A stretch of DNA of 64,000 nt from NCBI RefSeq assembly GCF_010993775.1, contig NZ_WOTO01000004.1, positions 184,710 to 248,709 on the forward strand, read 5' to 3'. Shown here one piece after another: positions 37,990 to 47,999 of this stretch. Made by a program: the position numbers and the translations under genes. The notes under the pieces are model-generated. The model was not told the origin of the DNA and ran no database searches. It worked only from the letters and a program-made list of their open reading frames with translations. This DNA comes from Fodinicola feengrottensis (GTDB lineage: Bacteria; Actinomycetota; Actinomycetes; Mycobacteriales; HKI-0501). The first letter of the stretch is position 1. Each line of letters starts with the position of its first letter.

Positions 37990-39368
37990 TCAGCACTGCC
38001 GGCCACAGGCACCCAGCTCGTACGGTCCGAGGTCGGTCGCCGGGCCGGCGACCCGCGGTCTGCCGGCGAGATCGGTCGGCGAGGTGTTGCCGGGCACACC
38101 CCGGTCCAGCACCGCGAGCCGGGCGATATACGCCCGGTAGGAGGTGAAATCCGAGGTCCGGAAAGCCGCGTACGGGCCGCGGGTCTGCTGGAAGGCGGCG
38201 TCGCGCGGCACGATGGAGGTGTCCAGCATTTCCAGGTTGTTCAGGAACTTCTCGTTGGTCGTCTTGCCAATCCGCTCGTACGTGAAAGCGTCGGACTTCG
38301 CCCGTACCAGAATGTTGTTTATTATCGTGGTGTCGGTGTTCGCGAGCCCGGTGTCCTGTTCCTCCAGGCTCACCACCTGGTATTGGAAACCGCTGAGCAC
38401 CAGGTTGTTCTCGATCCGGACACCTTTGAGGCTACCCAGGTTGATACCCTGACTGTCGTACGTTTCGCAGATATTGTCGCGAAAGACGATGCCACTGATC
38501 TCGTACGTCTTCGCCGTGTCGTTCTGGGCGATCAGGCACTGCCGGGACACCCGCACGCAGATATTGGCCTCGATCACCGTACCGGAGAATTTCCTGCCGG
38601 TGTCGTACGTCTGGAAGCAGTCCGTGTGCGGGGTGTCGCCGGTGCTGTCCGGCTTGCTTTTGAACTGGTTGATGTCGTGGATGTAGTTGTTCCGGATCGT
38701 GTGCGCGCCAAGGAAACCGCACGCCGTCCACGTCCAGATCGTTGACCCGGTCGGCGTGCAGGTCGTAGACGTTGTTCCAGGTGGATCTGCGCGCCGGCCC
38801 CCGCGCCGACAAAGAGCCCGTAGTTCTGCAGATTCGTCACGGTGTTACGCGACACCGTCGACCGATGGCACGGATCGCAGCGGATCCCGTAGGCCAACTG
38901 CCGCCCGTTGACCAGGTTGTGCACGATTTTCTGGTCGCTGCCGGCGAAATCGATGCCGGCTTCCGGGTTCAGGTAGGCTGCCCCGACAACGGTGAAACCG
39001 TCCAGTGTCGTACCAGCGCCGGTGACGACGGCGTTCTTGATTTTGGCGACCCCGTTGGATCGGACCGTCACCTTCGACCGGTTCAGGTGCACGGTCTGGC
39101 CGCTGTAGTCGCCGGCTTTCACGCATACCACCGCCCCGGCCGCGGCTTTGCCGATGGCGGCGTCGATCGACTGGCCGGCGGTCACCGTCGACTGGCAGTC
39201 AGTCGACTGCGGGTTGCCGCGACCGTCCGTCCCGTACGGCGGCAGGGCGGCGGCAGCTTGGCGTACGAACGAGGCGGCCGGCCACTGCCCGAACAATCCC
39301 AACGCCGCCGCCACGACCAGGCCGATAAGGCCGCGACCGACTCTGCTACCAACCCCCGGCGATGTCAT
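37990..39368 (-). CDS. Secreted right-handed beta-helix protein (frame breaks near 38775 and 38715)
   Basis: About 458 residues. Start MTSPGVGSRVGRGLIGLVVA opens a signal peptide that ends near the Ala-rich stretch before LPPYGTDGRG. The rest is a parallel beta-helix of the pectate-lyase/NosD type: repeated short strands such as NRSKVTVRSNGVAKIKNAVV and KIVHNLVNGRQLAYGI, and Cys residues likely paired outside the cell. Catalytic residues of a polysaccharide lyase are not evident. Joining needs two small indels at 38700-38790. It may act on surface glycans. Confidence 0.75.
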
Positions 39369-39501
39369 CCGCGCAGGGTACGAAACGGTCTCGGGACCAG
39401 TCCCGGCCACACTCGACACTTCCGGCGTACGGGTAGCCGACTTTGGTCTGATGTGGCCGGGATTATCGCCACGTTACTGTAACCAGAACACCTGGCTTGG
39501 C

Positions 39502-39513
39502 TGACAAATGTCA
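39502..39513. promoter_or_regulatory. Palindrome TGACAAATGTCA, copy 2
   Basis: Identical in 12 bp to the copy at 37558. It lies 25 bp before the ATG of the methyltransferase gene and 134 bp from the divergent beta-helix gene. Confidence 0.6.
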
Positions 39514-39538
39514 TGGAAACTGAAGGACAGACACATAT

Positions 39539-40156
39539 ATGAAGAAGAAGACGGTCACGCTGGCCGCCGGCGCCACCGCACTCGCCGCCGCGGCCGGCGC
39601 GGTCTGGTGGTTCACCGACACGGCCCCTTATCCGTACGACAAACGCCGACTGCTGGATCTCCCACTGCCCTTCCTGCGCGCCGCTGACATCGACCGCGCG
39701 CTCGACCCGGCCGACGGCGAGCGGATGCTGGAGATCGGGCCCGGGACCGGCCTGCAGTCCCTGCACGTGGCGCCTCAACTGGGTTGCCAAGGCCGGTTGG
39801 ACATCGTCGACATCCAACAAAAAATGCTGGATCACGTGCAAAAACGCGCTGCCGACGCGGAAATCTCCACGATTCACGGTACCCGTGCCGACGCCACCTG
39901 CATGCCTTTCGACGCCGGCACGTTCGACGCCGTTTACCTGGTCACCACACTCGGCGAAATCGGTGCGCCGCGGGAATCCCTGACCGAGTTCCACCGGGTG
40001 CTGCGACCGGGGGGCCGGCTGGTGGTCGGCGAGTTCTTCGATCGGCACTGGATTCCGTTCGGTCGTTTGCGCTCGTACGCCGACGACTGCGGTTTCCAGC
40101 TACAGGAGCGACACGGACCGACTGTTGCATACCTGGCGACTTTCGTTCGTTCGTAG
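39539..40156 (+). CDS. Membrane-anchored class I methyltransferase
   Basis: 205 residues. GAAGGA precedes the ATG. MKKK is followed by one hydrophobic segment (VTLAAGATALAAAAGAVWWF), an uncleaved anchor or signal. The SAM-binding motif MLEIGPGTGLQSLHVA is at about residues 62-77, with VDIQ as the acidic strand end, and VLRPGGRLVVGEFF later. It resembles UbiE/COQ5-type enzymes. Placed between the peptide and terpene loci and sharing their palindrome, it could methylate a lipophilic product such as a diterpenoid or quinone. Confidence 0.8.
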   Translation: MKKKTVTLAAGATALAAAAGAVWWFTDTAPYPYDKRRLLDLPLPFLRAADIDRALDPADGERMLEIGPGTGLQSLHVAPQLGCQGRLDIVDIQQKMLDHVQKRAADAEISTIHGTRADATCMPFDAGTFDAVYLVTTLGEIGAPRESLTEFHRVLRPGGRLVVGEFFDRHWIPFGRLRSYADDCGFQLQERHGPTVAYLATFVRS

Positions 40157-40221
40157 TCGTCTGTTACCGGTTCTATCGGACAGCCCAGTCCGGCACAATG
40201 CTCGAAAGTCAGTAATTCTCT

Positions 40222-40233
40222 TGACACATGTCA
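40222..40233. promoter_or_regulatory. Palindrome TGACACATGTCA, copy 3
   Basis: Differs from the other two copies by one base at the centre. It overlaps TTGACA, a perfect -35 hexamer, about 120 bp before the diterpene cyclase start. Confidence 0.6.
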
Positions 40234-40349
40234 TCTCGACACGCCCTTTCCCGAGGTTAATCGCATATTTCGGTGGAAACTCTTGACCACGCGGGCCAGG
40301 CAGCGTGTAATCCGAGATCGGTCGGGAGAAATGGCGGGGAGCAACGAAC

Positions 40350-41904
40350 ATGGGCGTCGGGATGACCTTCGAGTTGTCCACCTTGGCGACGCAATTGCTG
40401 GCTGAGATCGCAGCCGATCCAGCCGGCGTTGTCTCGCCGTCGGTTTATGAGACTGGCCGCATCCTGGATTTGGCACCCTGGTTGCCTGACTGCTCCCGGC
40501 GGTTGGCCTTCCTCGCGGCCGAACAGAATGCGGACGGCAGCTGGGGCGGGCCCGGTGGCTATGGCATTGTGCCGACCTTGAGCGCCGTCGACGCGCTGCT
40601 CGCGGTGGTGAGTTCTGGCCGTACGACAGGAATGTCGACAACGCACCTGCAACGCCTCACCAAGGCCGCGTCCCGCGGGCTTTGGGCATTAGTCGGTTTG
40701 CTTGGCCCGGATGGACCAGCGGCCGCGGACATGATCGCCACCGAGCTGATCGTGCCGGCGCTGGTCGAGGCGCTCAACGCCCGGTTGTCGGCGCTGGCCG
40801 CAGAACCAGTAGCCGGGCTCGAGCCTTATGCCGGCACGGTGTTGCCGCTGCCAGTCGGCACCGATCCCGGGCTGCTGGACAAGCTCCGGGCGAACCCGGC
40901 GGCGGCCGGCAGCAAACTCCGGCACACCCTGGAGGTGTTGGGCGGAGCCGCCGGGTTGGCCAATGTCCAGCCAGCGAACGCAAACCTGGGCTGCTCCCCC
41001 CCCGCTGCCACCGCGGCCTGGCTGAACGCCTCGCCAGGTGCGCAGACCGACGCTTTGGCATATCTTCTGGACGCCGTACGGCGCGGAGATGGCCCGGTTG
41101 CCGGGGTGACGCCGATCACGATGTTCGAGCACGCGTGGTCGGTGAGCGCGTTGTTGGGTGCCGGGATTCAAGTGCCGGTCCCCGACGATATTCGAAAGCG
41201 TATGACGGCAGCCCTTACCCGGGAAGGAGTGGCGGTAGGGGCCGGGCTCCTTTGCGACGCGGACACCACCGCGACGACGCTGACAGCCCTGGCCACGTTG
41301 GGAGACGCACGCCGGCCCGACGTGTTGCTGCGTTTCGACACCGGCGAGCATTTCCAGTGCTGGCAGGGCGAACGCAACCCATCAATCAGTGCCAATGGAC
41401 ATGTCCTGCATGCGATCGCTGGGTATCTGGGACGTGGATCCGAGGGCGACCCCCTTCGCCCCGTCGCCGACCGGCTGGCGAACTGGCTGGTTGACCAGCA
41501 GCAGGCCGATGGTTCCTGGCTGGACAAATGGCATGCGTCGCCTTATTACGCCACTGCTGTCTGCGTACGGGCGGTGAAATCTGCCGACCGGGACGAGCCG
41601 ATCCGCCGCGCCAGCCGCTGGGTCCTGGATACTCAGCGAGACGATGGGTCGTGGGGAGTATGGGGGGCGGCACGGCCGAGGAAACGGCCTATGCCGTCCA
41701 AATCCTGGCCGCTGGCCGGGCCGCCGGGGTGCTCACCGAGCCGGCCATCGACCGCGGCGCGATCTTTTTGCGCGACAGCTCGCGAGAATTGTTTCGTCAA
41801 GTGCCGTTCATCCGCCGTTGTGGCACGACAAGGATCTGTACGCGCCGCGTCGAGTCATCACCGCGGAAGTGCTCGCCGCACTGCGATGGGCGAACAGCCA
41901 GTGA
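40350..41904 (+). CDS. Class II diterpene cyclase (copalyl/halimadienyl diphosphate synthase-like; frame breaks near 41663 and 41815)
   Basis: About 518 residues. Protonates and cyclises geranylgeranyl diphosphate by family analogy. The catalytic aspartate motif is CDADTTATT at residues 302-310, a D-x-D-T-T form as in mycobacterial halimadienyl diphosphate synthase, rather than DxDD. Three QW-type motifs support the fold: QNADGSWGG (about 52), QQADGSWLDKW (about 378) and QRDDGSWGVW (about 428). GGGGAG precedes the start. Its stop overlaps the start of a class I synthase (TGATG). Corrected, the end reads VITAEVLAALRWANSQ. Confidence 0.85.
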
Positions 41905-42764
41905 TGCCGCCCGAGCTGCCCGACGCGCGGGTCGCGGGACAGATCTCTGGACGCGCTTTCCAGGCGCATCGGCGGCTGGGGCCGTGGTTGGCCCAACACG
42001 CCAGTTGGATCAATGACGGCTATGTCGCGCCGGTCACCAGCGCATACGCGTACGCCGCACCATGGCTCACCAGCGACGAGATGGACCTCGCCCTGCGTTT
42101 CGAACTGTGGGTTTTCGGCACCGACGAGCTGGTGGACAGCAGAGCACAGACGCGGTCCGAAGTGGACACTCTGGTCTCGCGATGGGTGACTGTCGCCCAC
42201 GGAGCCGAACCAGAACCAACCGATCTTCCCAGTGTCGCACTGGCGGATATCCTCGCGAGGTTGCGGACGAGTCCACTTTGGACTGTCTTTGGAGAGCGCT
42301 GGCGTGACCTTTTCGAGAATACGTACCAAGGTATGGTCCAGGAGTGGGCAGGTGCCGAGCGGCTCGCGACCACCGGCCACGGACCGAAGATGGCCGAGTA
42401 TGTCGCGAATTCGGACAGCTGCGGCTTTCGCCTGATCCGGGTAACGGACTGGTTGGCTGGTGGTGACCACGCCGCCGTGGATCACGCGAACCGGCTGTTG
42501 ACCGCTGCCTGGCATGCCGAAATCGCCTCGCGGCTCACCAATGACCTCGCCAGCCATCAGCGAGAAGCAGACCAGACAGACCTGAACGCGGTGAAACTCG
42601 GGGCAACAGCAGCCCAGATCGGTAAATACATCGAGGACGCGACCGCGCGATGCGACGACTTGCTCGGGCCACTCGTGACCGCCCAAGTCCGCCCCGCGCT
42701 CTGGCTGCAGCGAATTCTGCGCTTCGGCAACGGCTTCTATCAGCATGCGGATTTCCGGCCGTGA
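41904..42764 (+). CDS. Class I terpene synthase
   Basis: About 286 residues from the ATG at 41904, which overlaps the cyclase stop; GTG 41901 and ATG 41886 are alternatives. The metal-binding motifs are WVFGTDELVDS (Asp-rich motif of D-E-x-x-D form, about residues 69-79) and RLTNDLASHQREAD (the NDxxSxxxE motif, about 210-222). This is the ionisation-dependent partner of the class II enzyme, converting its bicyclic diphosphate to a diterpene hydrocarbon or alcohol. Frame intact. Similar sizes are known for bacterial diterpene synthases. Confidence 0.85.
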   Translation: MPPELPDARVAGQISGRAFQAHRRLGPWLAQHASWINDGYVAPVTSAYAYAAPWLTSDEMDLALRFELWVFGTDELVDSRAQTRSEVDTLVSRWVTVAHGAEPEPTDLPSVALADILARLRTSPLWTVFGERWRDLFENTYQGMVQEWAGAERLATTGHGPKMAEYVANSDSCGFRLIRVTDWLAGGDHAAVDHANRLLTAAWHAEIASRLTNDLASHQREADQTDLNAVKLGATAAQIGKYIEDATARCDDLLGPLVTAQVRPALWLQRILRFGNGFYQHADFRP

Positions 42765-44020
42765 GCACGCATCTCGGCGCCGAATTCGACGAGACCATCG
42801 CGCACGGGCCCGATCCATATGAGTTCTATGCGCGCGCTCGGGTCGAACAGCCGGTCTTCTACAGCCATCGCTTCGACCTCTGGTTCATCACCCGCCATGA
42901 CCATGTCGTACGAGTGCTGCTCGACCCAACCGGCTTCTCCTCAGAAGACCGTTCCATAAAGCCAAAACGATGGCCACCGCGGGTCGCCGCGGTGATGGCC
43001 TCCAAGCGGCACGCCAAGCATCTCGGCAACACCGACCCGCCGGCCCATACTCGCCTGCGGCAGGTGCTGAACCAGGCATTCCTGCCGACGGTGGTCGCCG
43101 GCTACGCGCCACTCATTCGCGAGGTCGCGGACGATCTTTTGGACCGCCTGGCCGGTCCTGAGGTGGACCTGCTGAACGAATATTGCTATCCGCTTCCCTT
43201 GATAGTGATCCTGAGAGTTATCGGCGTGCCGCTGGATGACCTGGATCGTTGTATGCGGTGGTGTCGCGACAAGTCCACATTGGACTTCGCGGCCGAGACG
43301 CTGAACGAGGACGAGCAGCTGCGAGCCGCTGAATCCTCGGTGGCTTTCGTCGACTACTGCGACAACCTTGTCCGCCAGCGACAACACGCGCCGCTCGACG
43401 ACCTGATCAGCCGCCTGCTCAAAACGCGAGTGAAAGGCCATCCCCCGCTGAGCGGACCGGAAGTCGCGGACCTGCTGCCGTTGCTGATCTTCGCGGGTCA
43501 CGAGACGACGGCGAACTTGCTGGGGAACCTCCTGTGGCAGTTGCTCTCGACCGGCCACTGGGACCGGCTGGTCACTGATCCTGACCTCTTGGAAGCGGCC
43601 GTCGAGGAGGGTTTGCGGTACGATACGCCGGCCCTGGGTTTCGTCCGGCGGGCCTTACAGGACACCACGATCGCGCACGTACGGATTCCAGCTGGATCCA
43701 GGGTGTTCCTGTTGTTCGGTTCGGCGAACCGAGACCCGGCACGCTGGAGCGAACCCGAGCGCTTCGGTTTTCCCCGGGACCGGGCCAGCGGGCACCTGGC
43801 GCTCGGACAGGGAATTCATTTCTGCGTCGGCGCGCCGCTGGCTCGACTGGAAACGCGCATCGGATTGGACCGGCTGCTGAGGCGACAACCAACGTTACGG
43901 CTGACCGATCCGGTCACTGAGCCCGAGCGCCGCGTCCACCTCGTTCTGCGTACGCTTCGCCGCCTGCCAGCGCACTGGGATCAGAAACTCAGCCGTCTGA
44001 ACGGCGGCGGTGCAGCGTGA
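42761..44020 (+). CDS. Cytochrome P450
   Basis: A 419-residue heme monooxygenase, intact. The GTG start overlaps the terpene synthase stop (GTGA). Motifs: I-helix FAGHETTANLL (about residues 244-254), ExxR in EEGLRYDTP, and the heme loop HLALGQGIHFCVGAPLARLE with the proximal Cys near residue 355. The operon position indicates oxidation of the diterpene made by the two upstream enzymes. A ferredoxin partner is not in the window. Confidence 0.92.
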   Translation: MSTHLGAEFDETIAHGPDPYEFYARARVEQPVFYSHRFDLWFITRHDHVVRVLLDPTGFSSEDRSIKPKRWPPRVAAVMASKRHAKHLGNTDPPAHTRLRQVLNQAFLPTVVAGYAPLIREVADDLLDRLAGPEVDLLNEYCYPLPLIVILRVIGVPLDDLDRCMRWCRDKSTLDFAAETLNEDEQLRAAESSVAFVDYCDNLVRQRQHAPLDDLISRLLKTRVKGHPPLSGPEVADLLPLLIFAGHETTANLLGNLLWQLLSTGHWDRLVTDPDLLEAAVEEGLRYDTPALGFVRRALQDTTIAHVRIPAGSRVFLLFGSANRDPARWSEPERFGFPRDRASGHLALGQGIHFCVGAPLARLETRIGLDRLLRRQPTLRLTDPVTEPERRVHLVLRTLRRLPAHWDQKLSRLNGGGAA

Positions 44021-45556
44021 ATTTCTCGAAGACCGACAGCTCACCCCTGGGTTTGTTCACGTTGTAGTACGTGACATGCATCGACGTGGTGTCGCCGGGC
44101 CGCCGGCCGGGATCGACGGTGAAGGCCGCGAAGCCGTACGGGTGCTCGATATCTCGTACGGCGCTCCACACCGCCTTTTCCTTGACGTAGGTGGCGGTTC
44201 GCTTGCCAGTGCCCGGATCGGCCGTCGCGGAAACCGCGGTGAGCACCTTTCCGGTGCCGTCGGCGAAGAATTTTCCGTTGGTTGTGCCGGAAACTCCGCC
44301 TCCGCCGAGAATCATGTGGACCGTGCCGTGAGTCGAGTCGATCACGTCGGTGGCCGCGGACACCGGATTCGGGGGGTGAGCGTCTCGCTGCCGGCCACCA
44401 CTCCTCGTACGGCCAGCGACCGCTCGTAGTCGTGTTCGTGCCCGCAGAGCACCAAATCCACGCCATATTGGTCGAACAGCGGCCCATATTTCTGCCGCAG
44501 CCCGAGGTCGGCGCCGTTCGCGTCGGACGTGCTGATCATCACCTGGTGCATGGCCACCACGACCCAGTCGATGTCCCGCGACGACGATCGGGCGGCGGCG
44601 AGCTCACGCCGCAGCCAGCCGAGCTGGCGGCCGCCGGAATAGCCGCTGATATAGACATCTCCGCCGTCCTGCAGGCAGTTGTCGTCGTTTTGCAACACAA
44701 TCACCCGCACGGACCCGACGGTGAAGGCGTACCAGAGCCCAGCCAGCTCGGCGTCCGTCTCGGTCGAGGGAACTTTGAAGTACGCCTGAAAGGCGTCCAG
44801 ACCGATCGGACCGTTCGCTTTCTCGATCTCGTGGTTGCCGGCCGCCGGCATCCACGGCCGGAAGCGAGCCGAGCGGGTGTTGTTGGTGAAGAAGTTGTTC
44901 CACGTCCGCACCCGGTCGACGTCCAGGTTCGCGTAGCAGAGATCTCCGTTGAGCAGGTGGAAAAGCGGCGCGACGGTCTCGATGCCGGTGACGATGTCCT
45001 TGGTGGCCGGCGTCGAGTTCGCGTCCAGCCCGGCGGTGCCGTTGGCCAACCAGGTCACCTGCGGCGCGGACTGGTCGCCAAAGCTGGTGAAGGTGAAGGG
45101 CGCCCGGCCGGCCGGCGCGGTCCGGAACGTACCGGCGTCTGGCGTCGCGCCGTCGTGTTGCACGGCGTAGATGTAGTCGGTGCCGGGCCGCAGCCGGTCC
45201 AGCTCGGCATGGTGGATCCAGACCGTACGCCCCGAAGTCCCGTCGACGTACGTACGCGTGTCCGCCTGCGCCACGCAGCCGAAACCGCCGTCGAGCGTGC
45301 CATAGACCACTCGCGGTCGCCGGACCGAGCCCTCGGTGATCCACGACGCCACCATCTGCCGGGCCGGGTTCGCACCGAAGGTCAGGTGCAGGCCCTGCAC
45401 GGGCGTCGCGCCGTTGCCGACGCTGGGCACGAAGGCCGGGCTGGCGCTCGCCGGGGTGGCGCCGAGCAACGGCGCCGCGGCCGCGCCCGTACCGACCGCC
45501 CCAAGCAGCCCCAACGCGCCGCGTCGGGTGACGGTTTGCTTGCTGGCCTCGGGCAT
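43989..45556 (-). CDS. Secreted purple acid phosphatase-like metallophosphoesterase (frame broken near 44372)
   Basis: About 522 residues. GAGGAG precedes MPEASKQTVTRRGALGLLGA, a twin-arginine-type signal. An N-terminal fibronectin-like domain (GLHLTFGANPARQMVASWIT) is followed by the metallophosphoesterase core: TFTSFGDQSAP, LLNGDLCYANL, PAAGNHEIEKA, VVAMHQVM and LCGHEHDYERSL, which hold the metal ligands. A run of six G near 44372 breaks the frame; the rest continues with ILGGGGVSGTTNG. It likely releases phosphate from organic esters outside the cell. Its 3' end overlaps the P450 gene by 32 bases. Confidence 0.85.
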
Positions 45557-45750
45557 CGCCGCTCCTCAAAGCTCGGTTGTCGAGGTGAACCTAGAAGCGG
45601 CGAGCGACGTGCTTATGAACGGCCTCTGACCAGCGCATGAAGCATGTTCACCTCGGTGACGAAAGGGATTTACCTCGTCAAGCTGCCCGAACCACCCCGA
45701 CTCGTACGGGCGAGGCCGCCGGCCGTACGGGCATCGGCGACAATCGGCGG

Positions 45751-46443
45751 GTGAACACCGAGATCAGCATCGCGCCAGAGGTGACCGCGCAGTATCCCGC
45801 CTATCGCGCGACTGTCGTGCTGGCGCACGGCCTGCGCAACGGCCCGAGCGGCCCGGAGACCGTCGACTACCTCGCGGACGCGGTCGCCACCGCAGTCAAG
45901 ACCCTCGACGGACGCAAGCCCGGCGAACACCCACAACTCGCTGCCTGGCGGCGGATTTACCAGTCTTTTGGGGTAAAACCGAGCCGCTTCTACTGTTCCG
46001 CCGAGGCGCTCGCGCGGCGCGCGCAGAGCGGCCAGGTGCCGTCCATCAACGAGCTCGTCGATCTGTACAACGCGGTTAGCCTGCGGCATCTGCTGCCGGC
46101 CGGCGGCGAGGACGCCGGTGCGCTGCAGGGTGAGCTGGTGCTGCGGTTCGCCACCGGCGACGAGCCCTGCGACATCCCGGAACGGCCGGACGGACCGACC
46201 GCGCCGGCCATCGGCGAGCCGGTCTGGGCCGACGACGCGGGCGTGACGTGCCGGCGGTGGAACTGGCGGCAGGGCCGGCGGACGACGGCGTTGACCGACC
46301 AGACGACCGACGCCTTCTTTCTGCTCGACGCGGCCGACGAGTCATCGTACGAGCCACTCGCCGACGCCACCGCCGAGCTGACCGACCTCCTCACTCGACG
46401 GCCCGGCGCGACAGTCACCACTCGCTCGTTCTCTAACGTTTAG
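45751..46443 (+). CDS. B3/B4 domain protein (tRNA-binding-like)
   Basis: 230 residues with a B3/B4 domain as in the beta subunit of phenylalanyl-tRNA synthetase: RRIYQSFGVKPSRFYCSAEA and LVDLYNAVSLRHLLPAGGED are typical, with CRRWNWRQGRRTTAL near the end. Stand-alone forms may act in tRNA editing or binding. GTG start at 45751; GACAAT ends 6 bases before it, so leaderless start is possible. Frame intact. Confidence 0.8.
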   Translation: MNTEISIAPEVTAQYPAYRATVVLAHGLRNGPSGPETVDYLADAVATAVKTLDGRKPGEHPQLAAWRRIYQSFGVKPSRFYCSAEALARRAQSGQVPSINELVDLYNAVSLRHLLPAGGEDAGALQGELVLRFATGDEPCDIPERPDGPTAPAIGEPVWADDAGVTCRRWNWRQGRRTTALTDQTTDAFFLLDAADESSYEPLADATAELTDLLTRRPGATVTTRSFSNV

Positions 46444-46457
46444 ATCGACAGCTAAAC
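46438..46457. promoter_or_regulatory. Inverted repeat GTTTAG-N8-CTAAAC
   Basis: It overlaps the stop codon of the B3/B4 gene and lies 22 bp before the CGNR regulator start, next to TAAGCT, a possible -10 box. Candidate autoregulatory site. Confidence 0.45.
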
Positions 46458-46478
46458 ATGAGGTAAGCTCGACGGACT

Positions 46479-47036
46479 ATGAGTGACTGGATAACCGTCC
46501 CGGGCGAGACGGCCTCGGTCGCGCTCGCCCTGGTGAACTCGCTGCATGCCGGCCCGAACGGCGACATCGACCACCTGGCGAGCCCCGAGGCCGCCGCCTC
46601 CTGGCTGCGGTCTCGTGGCCTCCTGCAGAGCGACACGGTCCTCAGGGAAGTGTCCTCACTCGCCCAGCTGCGTGCTGCCGTACGGGAACTTTTCCTCGCT
46701 TTCTTGGAAGAACGCGATGCAGATCCCGCCGCGGTCGACACCGTCAACGAAGCGGCGGCGGCGACCCCGGGAGCTTCTTCGGTCGCCTGGCCGCCGACCG
46801 GGCCGGTACGCACCTGGTCGACCATTCGGCCCGGCACGCTCGCCGAAGCGCTTGCCGCCATCGCCGGCGACGCTATTGACGTGCTGTGCACGGAACGAGC
46901 CGCCACCATCCGCGTCTGCGAAGCACACGGCTGCGTACGCGTCTTCTTCCGCGAGCACGCCCGCCGCCGCTGGTGTTCCACCACCTGCGGCGATCGAGTC
47001 CGAGCCGCCCGGCACTATCGATCCTCACACTCCTAA
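46479..47036 (+). CDS. CGNR zinc-finger regulator (ABATE domain)
   Basis: 185 residues. The N-terminal ABATE domain is helical; the C-terminal CGNR zinc finger is clear: IRVCEAHGCVRVFFREHARR followed by WCSTTCGDRVRAARHY, with four zinc Cys and the signature as CGDR. Such proteins bind DNA and usually control an adjacent gene; the hydrolase just downstream, behind an inverted repeat, is the likely target. Frame intact. Confidence 0.85.
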   Translation: MSDWITVPGETASVALALVNSLHAGPNGDIDHLASPEAAASWLRSRGLLQSDTVLREVSSLAQLRAAVRELFLAFLEERDADPAAVDTVNEAAAATPGASSVAWPPTGPVRTWSTIRPGTLAEALAAIAGDAIDVLCTERAATIRVCEAHGCVRVFFREHARRRWCSTTCGDRVRAARHYRSSHS

Positions 47037-47061
47037 TGGATATCTACTCAGTTATCCGTTA
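47034..47061. promoter_or_regulatory. Inverted repeat upstream of the hydrolase gene
   Basis: TAATGGATA (47034-47042) faces TTATCCGTTA (47052-47061), an imperfect palindrome in an AT-rich gap between the CGNR gene and the hydrolase. It is a possible site for the CGNR protein but differs from the repeat before that gene. Confidence 0.4.
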
Positions 47062-47100
47062 GACTTCGAGGGTCGATGACGGCTTTCGAGAGGACACCCC

Positions 47101-47964
47101 GTGACACACCAGGTTCATCACCGGTACGTGACCGTGCAGGGTCACCAGATCTTCTACCGTGAGGCCGGCCCTCGGGACGCGCCCACGATCGTGCTGCTGC
47201 ACGGGTTCCCGAGCAGCTCTTTCATGTATCGCAACCTGATTCCCCAGCTGGCCGACCGCTATCACGTGGTGGCGCCGGACTACCCCGGCTACGGCTGGTC
47301 GGACGCACCGAAGCCGAGCGAATTCACGTACGACTTCGAGTCGGTCACCGCCGTGATGGTCGACTTCCTGGCCGCCCTGAAACTTGAGAGTTTTGCCCTC
47401 TATATTCAGGATTTCGGCGCCCCGGTGGGCCTACGGATCGCCTCCCGCCAGCCAGCGCGGGTCACCGCGATCATCACCCAGAACGGCAACGCCTACGTCG
47501 ACGGCCTGGCGCCCGAATTCCTGGCGTTCCTACAGTCCGACGACCGCGACAGCCAGGAAGTCTTCGCCCGCTCGCAACTCACCCTCGACGCCACCAAATG
47601 GCAGTATCTAACGGGCGTACCAGATCCGACCCTCGTCGACCCAGACGCCTTCCTGCACGACCAAACTCTGCTGGATCGACCCGGAAACGACGCCATCCAG
47701 GTCGCGATGCTCACTGACTATCCCCACAATCTCCCCATCTACCCGGAGATTCACCGCTATTTCCGGGAAAGCCAGGTGCCATTGCTCGCCGTCTGGGGCG
47801 CCAACGACCCGATCTTCATCGCCGCCGGCGCAACGGCGTACCAAAAGGACCTCCCCAACGCCGAAATACACCTCCTCGACAGCGGCCATTTCGCGCTTGA
47901 GACTCACGCCGACACCATCGCCGCTTACGCCCTGGATTTCCTTGACCGGGCCCTAAAAGGCTAG
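47101..47964 (+). CDS. Alpha/beta hydrolase of epoxide hydrolase/haloalkane dehalogenase type
   Basis: 287 residues, intact. GAGGA precedes the GTG start. Oxyanion motif LLHGFPSSSFMYRNLIPQL, nucleophile Asp in YIQDFGAPVGLRIA (an Asp rather than Ser, as in epoxide hydrolases and dehalogenases), acid in VWGANDPIF, and catalytic His in LLDSGHFALETHA. The function is hydrolysis of an epoxide, halide or ester; which one cannot be told. The CGNR regulator upstream may respond to its substrate. Confidence 0.87.
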   Translation: MTHQVHHRYVTVQGHQIFYREAGPRDAPTIVLLHGFPSSSFMYRNLIPQLADRYHVVAPDYPGYGWSDAPKPSEFTYDFESVTAVMVDFLAALKLESFALYIQDFGAPVGLRIASRQPARVTAIITQNGNAYVDGLAPEFLAFLQSDDRDSQEVFARSQLTLDATKWQYLTGVPDPTLVDPDAFLHDQTLLDRPGNDAIQVAMLTDYPHNLPIYPEIHRYFRESQVPLLAVWGANDPIFIAAGATAYQKDLPNAEIHLLDSGHFALETHADTIAAYALDFLDRALKG

Positions 47965-47999
47965 GTTCAACCAGCAACCTCTGGGGTATCCTCGCGAGG

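Noticed and set aside
44282..45640. A 452-codon plus-strand frame opposite the phosphatase gene
   Set aside because: Antisense shadow; the minus strand has all metallophosphoesterase motifs.
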